Assembly: GCA_042091225.1 (NCBI GenBank) | Contig: JBELHW010000013.1 | Location: 1 to 39,305, forward strand | DNA: 39,305 bases | Reading direction: 5' to 3' | Source: JABAYQ01 sp042091225 | GTDB taxonomy: Bacteria > Bacteroidota > Bacteroidia > Flavobacteriales > UBA7312 | In this document: one piece after another, positions 1 to 9,301 of the stretch | How the letters are laid out: every line of letters begins with the position of its first letter | Numbering within the stretch: the stretch's first letter is position 1 | Notes under the pieces: generated by a model | Seen by the model: only the letters and a program-made list of their open reading frames with translations | Told to the model about the DNA's origin: nothing | Databases searched by the model: none | Translations under genes and position numbers: made by a program

Positions 1-1246
1 AAAGTCTTGCACCTTCGGGATTCATTGTCATTGAAACCTCAGGAGTTCCGTTTGTTGGACTAAAATCTTGTCTTGCATCTGTTACAACATCACCTTCTAG
101 GGCTGCCTTACCATCTCTAGTCGTAATTTTTAGAGCTATGAGTTGAACAAAGTCTCCATTCTCGTCAAACGGCTTAACAGACCATGCAAATTTCACATCT
201 CTAGGTAAAATATTTTTTACTTCTTCAGTTTTCAGAAAAGCATTTACCTGTGCCGTATCTTTTACTGCTGAGAAGCCACAAACAGGTCCAGGATTTGGTT
301 GCCTTGACTGATTTAAATTTGGATTTAAAACTGCATAGAAAGGATTTTCTTTAGCAAAGTCATCAAAAGTTGTAGTGTCAGCATCTAAGGACTCATCACT
401 TAAAAGTTCATTTATAGAAAGAGAATCGCTAACTTCAACTACATCATCTTCTACTATATTTTCTTGCTCATCTTCAACTTGAGATCTTAAATAAGTGTTT
501 ACATTGTCGATAGACTGAATAACTTGGGAATACTCGTACGTTTCCCAAAACTCTAACTGAGCTGTTCCTTGCAAAAGCTTTCTAACTCTTTCTGGATCTT
601 TTACTCCTGGTAATTCAACTATTATTCTACCTGAGCCATCTAATCTTTGAATGTTTGGTTGAGATACTCCAAAGCGGTCAATTCTAGATCGCAGGATATT
701 GAATGATCTTTGGATTGCATCTTCTACTTCTAATCGAATCACACTAATAACTTCATCATTAGTTGATGATGTTTTTAATTTATCTTTCAAATCGGATGTA
801 TAAAAAATAGCTGCTAATTTTGAATTAGGATTAAGTTCCGTAAATGAATTATTAAATAAGGTAACAAAATCATCTTGACTATCTTTTTGTTTTTCAATAG
901 CTAGAGCTATAGCATTGTTAAAACCTTCATCTTTACTGTAATTTGACATTGCTTTAATAACATCAACCACAGAAACCTCTAAAGTTACATTCATTCCACC
1001 CTTGAGATCTAAACCTAAATTTAATTCTCTTGATTTACATTCATCATATGTGTAACTTCCTATGAATTTATATACAACTTGAGAGCCAATAGAATCTAGA
1101 TATAATTTTTCTTTCAACTCATCACCTTCACTATATACAATCGCATCATTTTCAATGTTATCTACTTTCCAAGTAAAAGAAAGTTGATAAAGACAAACTA
1201 TCGCAAATATGATAGCAAACAACGAAACAAAACCTTTATTTTGCAT
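1..1246 (-). CDS. secD: Protein translocase subunit SecD (N-terminal part, probably SecDF fusion), partial
   Basis: SecD works with SecYEG in the inner membrane and uses the proton gradient to help pull exported proteins through. The frame is open from ATG 1246 to the left edge, giving 415 residues. One membrane segment lies at about residues 5-27, followed by a large periplasmic part. The family motif GLDLKGG is at residues 78-84 and SRIDRFGV/ELPG-type P1-domain motifs follow further on. The visible stretch includes an acidic, low-complexity insert (DEQENIVEDDVVEVSD region) between these motifs and the edge. In Bacteroidota SecD and SecF are usually one polypeptide of about 1000 residues, so a SecF half is expected beyond the edge; this is inference. 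A promoter-like TTG-N20-TATATTTG lies just upstream. The identity is solid; only the fusion state is unseen. Confidence 0.93.
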   Translation of the reverse strand, partial: MQNKGFVSLFAIIFAIVCLYQLSFTWKVDNIENDAIVYSEGDELKEKLYLDSIGSQVVYKFIGSYTYDECKSRELNLGLDLKGGMNVTLEVSVVDVIKAMSNYSKDEGFNNAIALAIEKQKDSQDDFVTLFNNSFTELNPNSKLAAIFYTSDLKDKLKTSSTNDEVISVIRLEVEDAIQRSFNILRSRIDRFGVSQPNIQRLDGSGRIIVELPGVKDPERVRKLLQGTAQLEFWETYEYSQVIQSIDNVNTYLRSQVEDEQENIVEDDVVEVSDSLSINELLSDESLDADTTTFDDFAKENPFYAVLNPNLNQSRQPNPGPVCGFSAVKDTAQVNAFLKTEEVKNILPRDVKFAWSVKPFDENGDFVQLIALKITTRDGKAALEGDVVTDARQDFSPTNGTPEVSMTMNPEGARL

Positions 1247-1269
1247 AATATAATTAATTTTAGAATCGG

Positions 1270-1300
1270 CAAATATAGAGTTTCATATTCGAAATAGCAA
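1270..1300 (-). promoter_or_regulatory. Promoter for secD
   Basis: On the minus strand, TTG (1298-1300) is followed after 20 bases by TATATTTG (1270-1277). This fits the Bacteroidota vegetative promoter (TTG about 19 bases from TAnnTTTG). The start codon of secD is 23 bases further on. Confidence 0.6.
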
Positions 1301-1368
1301 TTTAATTATTTAGTACTTAAAGAACGATTTGTAACAATATTCTTATCAAGCAATAATATCTTCTAAAT

Positions 1369-1385
1369 TAGATTTGTTAAATTTG
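1369..1385 (+). promoter_or_regulatory. Two tandem -7 boxes before the FG-GAP protein gene
   Basis: TAGATTTG (1369-1376) and TAAATTTG (1378-1385) both match TAnnTTTG and lie 17 and 8 bases before ATG 1394. Neither has a clear TTG at the usual -33 distance, so this is a -7-only call. Use of the second box would leave almost no 5' leader. Confidence 0.45.
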
Positions 1386-1393
1386 CAAAACTT

Positions 1394-3574
1394 ATGAAAC
1401 AATTTTTTATTATTATTTTATTGCTTTCGTTCAAGTGTAGTTTCAGCCAATTTTTAAATAGAGCTAATCTCTCTTTCTTCGAAAACGGAATTACTATTGA
1501 AAATCCACTTACGGGAGGATTAAATTCATGTCAGTTTTCAGAAATTGACCTAAATCTTGATGGCACAAAAGATTTATTTGTTTTTGATAGATCAGGCAAT
1601 AGAATAATGCCTTTCATTTGCACTTTAACAGAAAATGAAGTTAGTTATAAATTTGCTCCTGAGTACATTAAAAACTTTCCCGAATTTGACAGTTGGGTTT
1701 TACTAATTGATTATAATTGTGATAATAAGTCAGATATTTTTACCTATAATCAGTCTTTTGTTAGAGTTTATTTAAACACCTCTGATAACGACTCTCTTAC
1801 TTTTGAATTAACCAAAGAAGCTATAGTTTCTGACTTGACTTCTATTGTAAGTCCTATTTTTATATCCTACGTAGACATTCCATCTATTATAGACGTAGAC
1901 AATGATGGTGATTTAGATATTCTAACTTTTCAACAAAGCGGAGGAAATATAGAATATCATCAAAACCAAAGCATTGAACTATATGGAAATTGTGATAGCC
2001 TTGTCTTTAAATTAGAAACTGATTGTTGGGGGAATTTCTTCGAAGGTCTTAATAGTTATGACTTAAATAGTTGCAATAACGAAATAGCACCAGCAATGGA
2101 AAGTCGCTTCGGTGGATCACATAGCGGATCGTCTCTTTTAGCTTTAGATATTGATGGAGATAACGACAAAGATATTTTATTGGGAGATGTGTCTTTTAAC
2201 AATATCAATTTATTATATAACGGAGGAAGCGATCAAGAAGCAAACATGATTGATGTGAATCAAGAATTTCCAGTTGGACTTGGAACAAATATAAGCGGAG
2301 ATATTAATTCTTTTCCCGCAATGTTTTACATAGACATTAATAAAGACAACGAAAGAGACTTAATCATTTCTCCTAACATTGCGAATAATTCAGAAAATTA
2401 TGAAAGTATAAAGTTATTCTATAATACTGCTCAGGATGAGGCTCCATTATTTGAGTTTAGCCAAAATAATTTTTTACAAGACAATACAATAGATTTAGGT
2501 ACTGGTGCTAATCCTTGTGTACTTGACTACAATAATGACGGCTTAAAGGATTTACTTGTTGGCAATTATGGATATTTTAATAATGGTGATCAAATCAGTC
2601 AACTCGCATTATTTAAAAATGTTGGTACAAATACAAGTCCTAGCTTCGAACTTATTGACAGAGACTTTGGCGGAATTTCACAAATTCCATTAAATATTAC
2701 TTTAAATATACCCGTCAGTGGTTTAACTCCTACAATTGGCGATTTAGATAATGACGGAGATAAAGATCTTATCTTAGGAGATGCTAATGGTAAAATTCAT
2801 TTTTTTAAAAATACAGCTGCATTAGGAGAAAATTCTAATTTCGAATTAGAATCAGTCAATTTTTTCGATATAGATGTTGGTCAATTTGCCGCTCCATTTT
2901 TATTTGACATTAACCAAGACAATCTACTAGACCTGATTATTGGAAGGCTTAATGGAACTATAAGCATTGCAATTAATAATGGAACAATTAGCAATCCTGT
3001 TTTTGATGTATTGCAAGATAATATTGGAGAAGTAGACGTTTCCAATGATGAAGGCACTTATGGCTTTAGTAAACCATTTATGTTTGTAGAAAATAACGAA
3101 ATAAAAATGCTAGTAGCTAGTGAAAGTGGTTACATTTATTTTTATGATAATATAAATGATATTAATGAAACATTCAACTTATCTACATTGAGTTTTCAAA
3201 ACATAAAAGATGGCATTAAAACGAGTCTTGTTTTTGAAGATTTTAATGGGGATAGTAAAAGAGATATGTTTTTAGGAAATGAAAGCGGTGGATTAATTTA
3301 TTTTGAAAACAATATTCAGTCAAACGGATCCAATATTTTTTCTGTAAACAAATTAGATTTTAACTTTTATCCAAATCCTAATAAAGGAGACTTTTTTATT
3401 GACACCAAAACTAGATCGAAAATTGAAATAATCAATTTGCTTGGTAAAACAGTATATTCGAAAGAAATAAACAACTCACAAATTATACATTGTAATACTT
3501 TAAAAAAAGGTTCTTATTTTTTGAGAGTTAGTCAAGGAAAGTTTTCTGAAACAAAAAAAATTATTATAAAATAA
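1394..3574 (+). CDS. Secreted FG-GAP/VCBS repeat protein with T9SS type A sorting domain
   Basis: A 726-residue surface or secreted protein. Residues 1-19 are a Sec signal peptide ending in FSQ. Between about residues 50 and 640 I count nine calcium-loop repeats of the form DxDxDGxxDL, for example IDVDNDGDLD, LDIDGDNDKD, GDLDNDGDKD and EDFNGDSKRD. These are the signature of integrin-like FG-GAP/VCBS beta-propeller blades. The last 75 residues start with NFYPNPNKG and end with KKIIIK, a type A T9SS C-terminal signal that is normally cleaved once the protein is across the outer membrane. The gene stands alone, divergent from secD, and ends in a perfect hairpin shared with mdh. No catalytic domain is visible, so a binding or adhesion role is likely but unproven. 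Confidence 0.88.
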   Translation: MKQFFIIILLLSFKCSFSQFLNRANLSFFENGITIENPLTGGLNSCQFSEIDLNLDGTKDLFVFDRSGNRIMPFICTLTENEVSYKFAPEYIKNFPEFDSWVLLIDYNCDNKSDIFTYNQSFVRVYLNTSDNDSLTFELTKEAIVSDLTSIVSPIFISYVDIPSIIDVDNDGDLDILTFQQSGGNIEYHQNQSIELYGNCDSLVFKLETDCWGNFFEGLNSYDLNSCNNEIAPAMESRFGGSHSGSSLLALDIDGDNDKDILLGDVSFNNINLLYNGGSDQEANMIDVNQEFPVGLGTNISGDINSFPAMFYIDINKDNERDLIISPNIANNSENYESIKLFYNTAQDEAPLFEFSQNNFLQDNTIDLGTGANPCVLDYNNDGLKDLLVGNYGYFNNGDQISQLALFKNVGTNTSPSFELIDRDFGGISQIPLNITLNIPVSGLTPTIGDLDNDGDKDLILGDANGKIHFFKNTAALGENSNFELESVNFFDIDVGQFAAPFLFDINQDNLLDLIIGRLNGTISIAINNGTISNPVFDVLQDNIGEVDVSNDEGTYGFSKPFMFVENNEIKMLVASESGYIYFYDNINDINETFNLSTLSFQNIKDGIKTSLVFEDFNGDSKRDMFLGNESGGLIYFENNIQSNGSNIFSVNKLDFNFYPNPNKGDFFIDTKTRSKIEIINLLGKTVYSKEINNSQIIHCNTLKKGSYFLRVSQGKFSETKKIIIK

Positions 3575-3604
3575 AGAAAGGTAGTGAAACCACTACCTTT
3601 CTTT
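3573..3604. terminator. Bidirectional terminator between the FG-GAP gene and mdh
   Basis: A perfect 14-base-pair stem (3573-3586 with 3591-3604) closes a 4-base loop AAAC. The upstream gene's stop codon overlaps the base of the stem. Short T-rich flanks on both strands and the convergent arrangement suggest it serves both genes. Confidence 0.85.
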
Positions 3605-3627
3605 AATAATAAAGTTGATTTAAAAAG

Positions 3628-4566
3628 TTAAATCAATCCCATTTCTTTTAGGGAATTATTTGTTGCACTAACTCCTTCAGCAGATAATTTTAATTGTTGA
3701 GCTTCATCTTCACTCATCTCAATTTCTACAATTTTTTCAACACCGTTTTTACCTAAAATGACTGGTACCCCAATTGTTAAATCTTTCAGTCCATATTCGC
3801 CGTCTAACATAACAGAACAAGGGAACATTTTATGTTGATCACAAGCAATAGAATGAACTAATGCAGAAACTGCTGCTCCAGGAGCATACCAAGCAGAAGT
3901 ACCTAACATTCCTGTTAATGTAGCTCCACCAACTTTGGTGTCTTGTTTAACTTTTTCTATTCTTTCTTGGGATAAAAATTCCGATACTCTAACACTATTT
4001 CTAGAGGCAAGACTTATTAATGGAACCATACCCTTATCACTATGACCTCCTATGACCATTGCCGAAACATCAGAAGATGGACAGTCCATAGCTTCACTCA
4101 ATCTGTATTTGAATCTTGCGCTATCGAGAGCTCCTCCCATTCCTATTATTCTATTTTTTGGTAGACCGGTAACTTTATGAGTTAAATAAGTCATCGTATC
4201 CATAGGATTACTAACAATTATTAGAATTACATCAGGAGAATATTTTATTAAACTTTCAGAAACAGTTTTAACAATTCCAGCATTAATTCCAATCAATTCT
4301 TCTCTAGTCATTCCAGGCTTTCTTGGAATTCCACTAGTAATAACTGCGATATTACTACCTGCTGTTTTAGAATAATCGTTGGTACTACCTACAATTTTAG
4401 TATCAAAACCATTTAAAGAAGCTGTTTGCATTAAATCCATTGCTTTACCTTCCGCAAAGTTTTCTTTTATGTCAACTAGCACTACCTCTGAAGCAAAGTT
4501 TTTAATTGCTATATATTCGGCACAACTAGCTCCAACTGCACCTGCTCCTACTATTGTTACTTTCAT
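3628..4566 (-). CDS. mdh: Malate dehydrogenase (LDH-like type)
   Basis: Interconverts malate and oxaloacetate with NAD in the TCA cycle, in the cytosol. The 312-residue length is normal for the LDH-like bacterial family. Visible are the Rossmann loop GAGAVG (residues 7-12), the NAD-ribose aspartate D32 (VLVDI), the substrate arginines R82 and R88 in IPRKPGMTR, SNPMD at 119-123, R151 with D148 in LDSARF, and the catalytic histidine H175 in GGHSDKGMVPL. The common family form is GGHGDxxM, so the residue after the histidine is S rather than G; all catalytic residues are kept. The start at 4566 gives the canonical MKVTIVGAGAVG opening. It is a single-gene unit with a -7 box upstream and a shared hairpin terminator downstream. 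Confidence 0.97.
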   Translation of the reverse strand: MKVTIVGAGAVGASCAEYIAIKNFASEVVLVDIKENFAEGKAMDLMQTASLNGFDTKIVGSTNDYSKTAGSNIAVITSGIPRKPGMTREELIGINAGIVKTVSESLIKYSPDVILIIVSNPMDTMTYLTHKVTGLPKNRIIGMGGALDSARFKYRLSEAMDCPSSDVSAMVIGGHSDKGMVPLISLASRNSVRVSEFLSQERIEKVKQDTKVGGATLTGMLGTSAWYAPGAAVSALVHSIACDQHKMFPCSVMLDGEYGLKDLTIGVPVILGKNGVEKIVEIEMSEDEAQQLKLSAEGVSATNNSLKEMGLI

Positions 4567-4591
4567 AATATTATATAAATTTTAATGTTTG

Positions 4592-4599
4592 CAAATTTA
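4592..4599 (-). promoter_or_regulatory. -7 box of the mdh promoter
   Basis: TAAATTTG on the minus strand, 25 bases before the mdh ATG, matches TAnnTTTG. I see no TTG at a suitable -33 distance. Confidence 0.4.
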
Positions 4600-4710
4600 A
4601 TAATTACATTCAAAAATTTGGATAAATTGAATTTAAAATTGTGAGGAAAAAATCATTTTCAAAAAAGTAAAAAAAATTGTATATTTAGCATCCTTAACAA
4701 TCCACAAAAA

Positions 4711-7176
4711 ATGAAACATTTTTTTTCATTAATACTGCTTTTTACTGCACTCAATGCTTTCAGCCAAATTGATGCTGGAACAGATATAACTATTTGCGAA
4801 ATCGAACCAGTTAACCTTTCTGCAATTTATACACCAAACTCTGTTGGTACAAGCGACTACACCATAGAATCAATTCCATTTAATGCTGATCCTTACGAAG
4901 GCACAAACATTCCTGCTTTAACAGACGATTCGTATTCTGGAGTAGTTGATATAGGTTTCAATTTTTGTTTCTATGGTAATGTATATGATCAGTTAATTAT
5001 TTCTACAAATAATTATTTGTGTTTTGACCTCACCGATGCTAACGGATATTCTCCTTGGAATACTGTTCCTGTTCCGACTGGAGGAACAGTTTCAAATAGT
5101 ATTTTAGGTCCTTGGATGGATTTAAATCCTAATAATGGAGGAAGTTTAGAATACCAAGTTCTTGGAGTCGCTCCTTTTAGAAGACTTGTGGTTTCCTTTG
5201 AAGATTTTGGGTACTTTTCTTGCAATACAATGCAATACAATGGCCAAATCAAAATTTTTGAAACAACCAACGAAATTGAAATACATGTTGATGATATGCC
5301 TCTTTGTAACACTTGGAACAACGGCGAGTCTGTTTTAGGTATTGTAAACGAAGATGAATCTCAATTTGCAATTGCTACAGGCTGGAACAATACACAACTT
5401 ACAGGAGAAGATGTTGCTTTTAGATTTGTTCCATCTGGAGTTACTGGAACTAACGTAGAATGGTTTGATGATTTAGGAGTTTCTTGTGGAGTTGGAGTGG
5501 ATGTAACAGTCAATCCTACTACTACAACTACCTATACTGTTGTCGCACAAGAATGTCCAGATAATTATACTGATCAAATTACTGTTAATGTTTCGACTGC
5601 TATCGCTGTCAATCCTGTTATAGATGATAATATTTGCCCCGGTGAAAATGTTGGTAGTATTGATATTTCACCATTAGGAGGATCTAGCCCCTTAGCTTTT
5701 CAATGGAGCTCTAGCAACGGATATTCTTCAAATAATGAAGATATTTTTAATTTAGGAGAAGGGGATTACAATTTAACAATTACAGACGCATTAGGTTGTC
5801 AGACACTTGCAGGACCTTTTACGATATCTCCACCGCCATTACCATTTGAGGTTACCCAACAAATTACTCCAGTTAGTTGTTTTGGATTTAGCGATGGGCA
5901 AATAAATACATCTACTAGTGGAGGAAATTCTCCTTACTCTTACGCTTGGACTGGTGACGGAGCTATTTCTGGGGATGGTACTAACTTAATTTATGATTTA
6001 TCTACTGGTAACTATTCTGTAAATATTACAGATAATAATGGCTGTGTTTTCAATACTTCTTTTTATGTTCCTGAAAACTCAGCTCTTTCAATAAATACAA
6101 CAAGATCAGATTATAATGGATTTAATATTAGGTGTTATGGAAATAATGATGCTTGGATTTCTACAGACGTATCAGGAGGATTATTACCATACACTTATGT
6201 TTGGGAAGATGAAAACAATAATATAATCTCAAATAATCCTGACTTATATGATGCTGAAGCAGGCAACTATACCTTAACTGTTACAGACTTAGAAGACTGC
6301 CCTAATGTGATTGAATTCTCTCTAAATCAACCAGATTCAATCTCTCTTGATGTGTCAAATTTTAACCACAAAAGCTGTACATATAATAATGACGGGATGC
6401 TAGACGTGGCAAGTTGGGGAGGCCCAGACTCTCCACCATATTCGGAAAACTATTTTGATATGGTTTATACTTGGACAGGACCAAATTCATTTTATTCCAA
6501 TCAAGAAGATATTGATAATTTAACAAACGGCATTTATACTATTGAAGCAAAAGATATAAATGATTGTACGAACAAACTCTCTTTTGAAATAACTGAAAAT
6601 GAAGAGGTTATAGCAGATTATAGAACTATAGATGATACAGTAACTATCAACTATCCTATCATAAGTTTATTTGACAATTCTCAAGGACAAATAGTTGATT
6701 GGTATTGGGAATTGAGTAATGGTTTTTTCTCTAACTCTCAAGATGTAATAGAATTAGATCTTACGACAAATCTTATAGAAGTTGGACAAGTTTCTCATGA
6801 AGTTACTTTAATTGTAACAGATGTTTACCAATGTAGCGATACAGTAAATGGAATCATCTCTATTAAAGACGAACATTCACTTTACGTTCCAACTGCCTTC
6901 ACCCCTGACATGGACGGTTGGAATGATGTATTTGAGGTAGATTTTCATGCAATTAAAGAGCAATCTTTTAGGTTAGATATATTCGACCGCCTTGGTTCAG
7001 TAATTTTTTCCACTTCCGACCCTAATTTCAAATGGGATGGAACAAATCAAAATTCGGGATCAGAAATTATTACTGGAGCATATACTTATAATATTTCATA
7101 CACTGACTTTGAAGGAAGGAATTATGATTTTACAAATTGTAAAAATTGTATGGGGACAGTAACTATTATTAGGTAA
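4711..7176 (+). CDS. Secreted SprB-repeat protein with T9SS type B (gliding-motility-type) C-terminal domain
   Basis: An 821-residue exported protein with a signal peptide at 1-19 (ending FSQ). Residues 45-245 form a beta-rich domain of the kind found in large Bacteroidota adhesins (SYSGVVDIGFNFCFYGN... WMDLNP...). A Thr-rich Ig-like segment follows at about 248-296. Then come about four SprB-like repeats (about 303-372, 388-455, 470-548, 560-630), each carrying a Cys, a GG-S-P-Y/L stretch, W, a G-Y/N-Y core and TDxxGC. A PKD-like stretch (about 640-720) precedes the type B domain from about 730 (VPTAFTPDMDGWNDVF, then FDRLGSVIF, then WDGTN). SprB is the mobile adhesin of flavobacterial gliding, so an adhesin role is plausible. 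The C-terminal tail has a CxxC pair (NCKNC). Single gene. Confidence 0.88.
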   Translation: MKHFFSLILLFTALNAFSQIDAGTDITICEIEPVNLSAIYTPNSVGTSDYTIESIPFNADPYEGTNIPALTDDSYSGVVDIGFNFCFYGNVYDQLIISTNNYLCFDLTDANGYSPWNTVPVPTGGTVSNSILGPWMDLNPNNGGSLEYQVLGVAPFRRLVVSFEDFGYFSCNTMQYNGQIKIFETTNEIEIHVDDMPLCNTWNNGESVLGIVNEDESQFAIATGWNNTQLTGEDVAFRFVPSGVTGTNVEWFDDLGVSCGVGVDVTVNPTTTTTYTVVAQECPDNYTDQITVNVSTAIAVNPVIDDNICPGENVGSIDISPLGGSSPLAFQWSSSNGYSSNNEDIFNLGEGDYNLTITDALGCQTLAGPFTISPPPLPFEVTQQITPVSCFGFSDGQINTSTSGGNSPYSYAWTGDGAISGDGTNLIYDLSTGNYSVNITDNNGCVFNTSFYVPENSALSINTTRSDYNGFNIRCYGNNDAWISTDVSGGLLPYTYVWEDENNNIISNNPDLYDAEAGNYTLTVTDLEDCPNVIEFSLNQPDSISLDVSNFNHKSCTYNNDGMLDVASWGGPDSPPYSENYFDMVYTWTGPNSFYSNQEDIDNLTNGIYTIEAKDINDCTNKLSFEITENEEVIADYRTIDDTVTINYPIISLFDNSQGQIVDWYWELSNGFFSNSQDVIELDLTTNLIEVGQVSHEVTLIVTDVYQCSDTVNGIISIKDEHSLYVPTAFTPDMDGWNDVFEVDFHAIKEQSFRLDIFDRLGSVIFSTSDPNFKWDGTNQNSGSEIITGAYTYNISYTDFEGRNYDFTNCKNCMGTVTIIR

Positions 7177-7191
7177 AGAAAAAATATAAAT

Positions 7192-7227
7192 AAAAAAAAG
7201 ACCTTTCGAATGAAAGGTCTTTTTTTT
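7192..7227. terminator. Bidirectional terminator between the SprB-type gene and gyrB
   Basis: A perfect 16-base-pair stem (7192-7207 with 7212-7227), with an A8 run on one arm, a T8 run on the other, a GACCTTTC core and a GAAT loop. It lies 15 bases after one stop codon and 16 before the other. Confidence 0.92.
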
Positions 7228-7243
7228 TAAGCTCAATTTATCA

Positions 7244-9181
7244 CTATATATCAATATTAGCATATTTTGCATTTTGCTCGATAAACTCTCTCCTAGGTGG
7301 CACTTCATCTCCCATTAGCATTGAAAACACTCTATCGGACTCAACCCCATTTTCTATAGTAATTTGTCTAAGTGTTCTAACTTCAGGATTCATAGTGGTG
7401 TCCCACAACTGCTCAGCATTCATTTCACCTAAACCTTTGTATCTCTGAATTGTAGCACCGTTCATTTCCTTTAGATGGGCGTCTCTTTCTTCATCGGACC
7501 AGCAATACCTTTGATCTTTTCCCTTCTTTAATAAATAAAGTGGTGGGGTAGCAATATATAAATACCCACTTTCAACCAATGATTTCATATACCTAAAAAA
7601 GAACGTTAGAATAAGGGTAGCAATATGTGATCCATCTACATCGGCATCAGTCATTATTACAATCTTTTTATATCTTAATTTGCTAAGATTTAAAGCTAAA
7701 CTATCTTCTTCAGTACCTATACTAACACCTAAAGCAGTATAAAGATTTTTAATTTCTTCATTTTCGAATACTTTATGTTGCATTGCTTTTTCAACATTCA
7801 GAATCTTACCTCTCAATGGTAAAATTGCTTGAAAAAATCGATCACGACCCTGTTTAGCCGTACCGCCTGCAGAATCTCCCTCAACTAAGAAAATTTCACA
7901 CTCTTCAGGGTCTTTACTAGAGCAATCTGCTAATTTACCAGGCAAACCAGATCCAGAAAGTACATTTTTCCTTTGGACCATTTCTCTAGCTTTTCTAGCT
8001 GCGTTCCTTGCTTGTGCAGCAAGCAAAACCTTTTGTACTATTTGCTTAGCCATTGAAGGGTTTTCCTCCAAGTAATTATTAAGCATTTCACCAACTGCTT
8101 GATCGACCGCACCTGTAACTTCTTTATTACCTAATTTAGTTTTAGTCTGTCCTTCAAACTGAGGCTCCATAACTTTAACAGAGATTACAGCGGTTAAACC
8201 CTCTCTAAAATCATCTCCAGCTATTTCGTACTTAATTTTATCTAACATACCTGATTCATCGGCATATTTTTTTAATGTTCGGGTTAATGCCCTTCTAAAA
8301 CCAGCCAAGTGGGTACCCCCTTCATATGTATTTATATTATTAACATATGAATATAAATTTTCGGCATAGGATGTATTATAGTGCATCGCGACTTCTACTG
8401 GAATACCATTTTTTTCAGTTTCCATGTAGATAACATCATCTAATAGCTTTTCTTTATTTTCGTCGATCATTTCGACAAACTCTTTTAATCCTCTTTCGGA
8501 AAGAAAAACATCAGAAATTGGCTTTCCATCCTCATCTAAAGATCTTTTGTCAGTTAAAGAAAGTTGAATTCCTTTATTCAAAAACGATAATTCTCTTAAT
8601 CTCTTTTGTAAAATTTCGTATTGATAAGTAGTTTCGATAAATATAGTGTCATCTGGACTAAATGTAACCGTGGTACCAGTTTTATCGCTAGCTCCTACTT
8701 CTTTAACAGGATACAAAGGAACTCCTATTTCATATTCTTGATTATAAATTTTACCATTTCTGTAAACCTCAACCTTCAAATGCTTGGATAATGCATTTAC
8801 ACAAGAAACACCTACACCGTGCAATCCACCGGAAACCTTATAAGAGTCTTTATCGAATTTTCCCCCAGCATGCAATACTGTCATTACAACTTCTAGTGCC
8901 GATCTTTGTTCTTTCTCATGTATGTCTGTAGGAATACCTCTTCCATTATCAGAAACTGTAATAGAATTGTCTTCATTAATAAAAACATCAATCTTAGAGC
9001 AATGACCAGCTAAGGCCTCGTCAATAGAGTTATCTACTACTTCATAAACTAGATGGTGAAGACCTTTAACGCCAATATCACCAATATACATGGCCGGTCT
9101 TTTCCTTACTGCTTCTAACCCTTCTAATACTTGAATATTACTTGCGCCATATTCCGGATTATTTTTAGCATTTTCATTCAT
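7244..9181 (-). CDS. gyrB: DNA gyrase subunit B
   Basis: ATPase subunit of DNA gyrase, which introduces negative supercoils. At 645 residues it has the normal length of the short Bacteroidota GyrB without the proteobacterial insert. GHKL ATPase motifs: EVVDNSIDEA with the Mg-binding N51, DNGRGIP at 78-84 and GGLHGVGVS at 118-126. QTKTKLGN gives the transducer-domain lysine region. TOPRIM motifs EGDSAGG and DADVDGSH are intact, and the C-terminus (EFIEQNAKYANIDI) is typical of GyrB. The first 20 residues and the tail favour gyrB over parE. It follows the outer-membrane barrel gene after 120 bases and has its own -7 box. Confidence 0.97.
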   Translation of the reverse strand: MNENAKNNPEYGASNIQVLEGLEAVRKRPAMYIGDIGVKGLHHLVYEVVDNSIDEALAGHCSKIDVFINEDNSITVSDNGRGIPTDIHEKEQRSALEVVMTVLHAGGKFDKDSYKVSGGLHGVGVSCVNALSKHLKVEVYRNGKIYNQEYEIGVPLYPVKEVGASDKTGTTVTFSPDDTIFIETTYQYEILQKRLRELSFLNKGIQLSLTDKRSLDEDGKPISDVFLSERGLKEFVEMIDENKEKLLDDVIYMETEKNGIPVEVAMHYNTSYAENLYSYVNNINTYEGGTHLAGFRRALTRTLKKYADESGMLDKIKYEIAGDDFREGLTAVISVKVMEPQFEGQTKTKLGNKEVTGAVDQAVGEMLNNYLEENPSMAKQIVQKVLLAAQARNAARKAREMVQRKNVLSGSGLPGKLADCSSKDPEECEIFLVEGDSAGGTAKQGRDRFFQAILPLRGKILNVEKAMQHKVFENEEIKNLYTALGVSIGTEEDSLALNLSKLRYKKIVIMTDADVDGSHIATLILTFFFRYMKSLVESGYLYIATPPLYLLKKGKDQRYCWSDEERDAHLKEMNGATIQRYKGLGEMNAEQLWDTTMNPEVRTLRQITIENGVESDRVFSMLMGDEVPPRREFIEQNAKYANIDI

Positions 9182-9222
9182 TATTATATATGTTTTTTTG
9201 AGTACTAATTACTAGATAATAA

Positions 9223-9230
9223 CAAATATA
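9223..9230 (-). promoter_or_regulatory. -7 box of the gyrB promoter
   Basis: TATATTTG on the minus strand, 41 bases before the gyrB ATG. The leader between them is AT-rich. I see no clear TTG at -33. Confidence 0.4.
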
Positions 9231-9301
9231 AAAAAAGAGTTTTTATATGGGCTTTTTGTAGCACTTAAAAAACTGCTACTTATTAACAAAAAGTGAATAA
9301 A

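Noticed and set aside
4379..4585. Open frame of 68 codons on the plus strand within mdh
   Set aside because: Shadow of the certain mdh frame; low-complexity product with no start context.
5013..5321. Minus-strand frame of 102 codons inside the SprB-type gene
   Set aside because: Shadow frame; no start context or motif.
9258..9279. Short inverted repeat GTAGCA...TGCTAC between the barrel gene and gyrB
   Set aside because: Only 6 base pairs with a 10-base AT-rich loop and no T-run after it on the transcribed strand; too weak to call a terminator.
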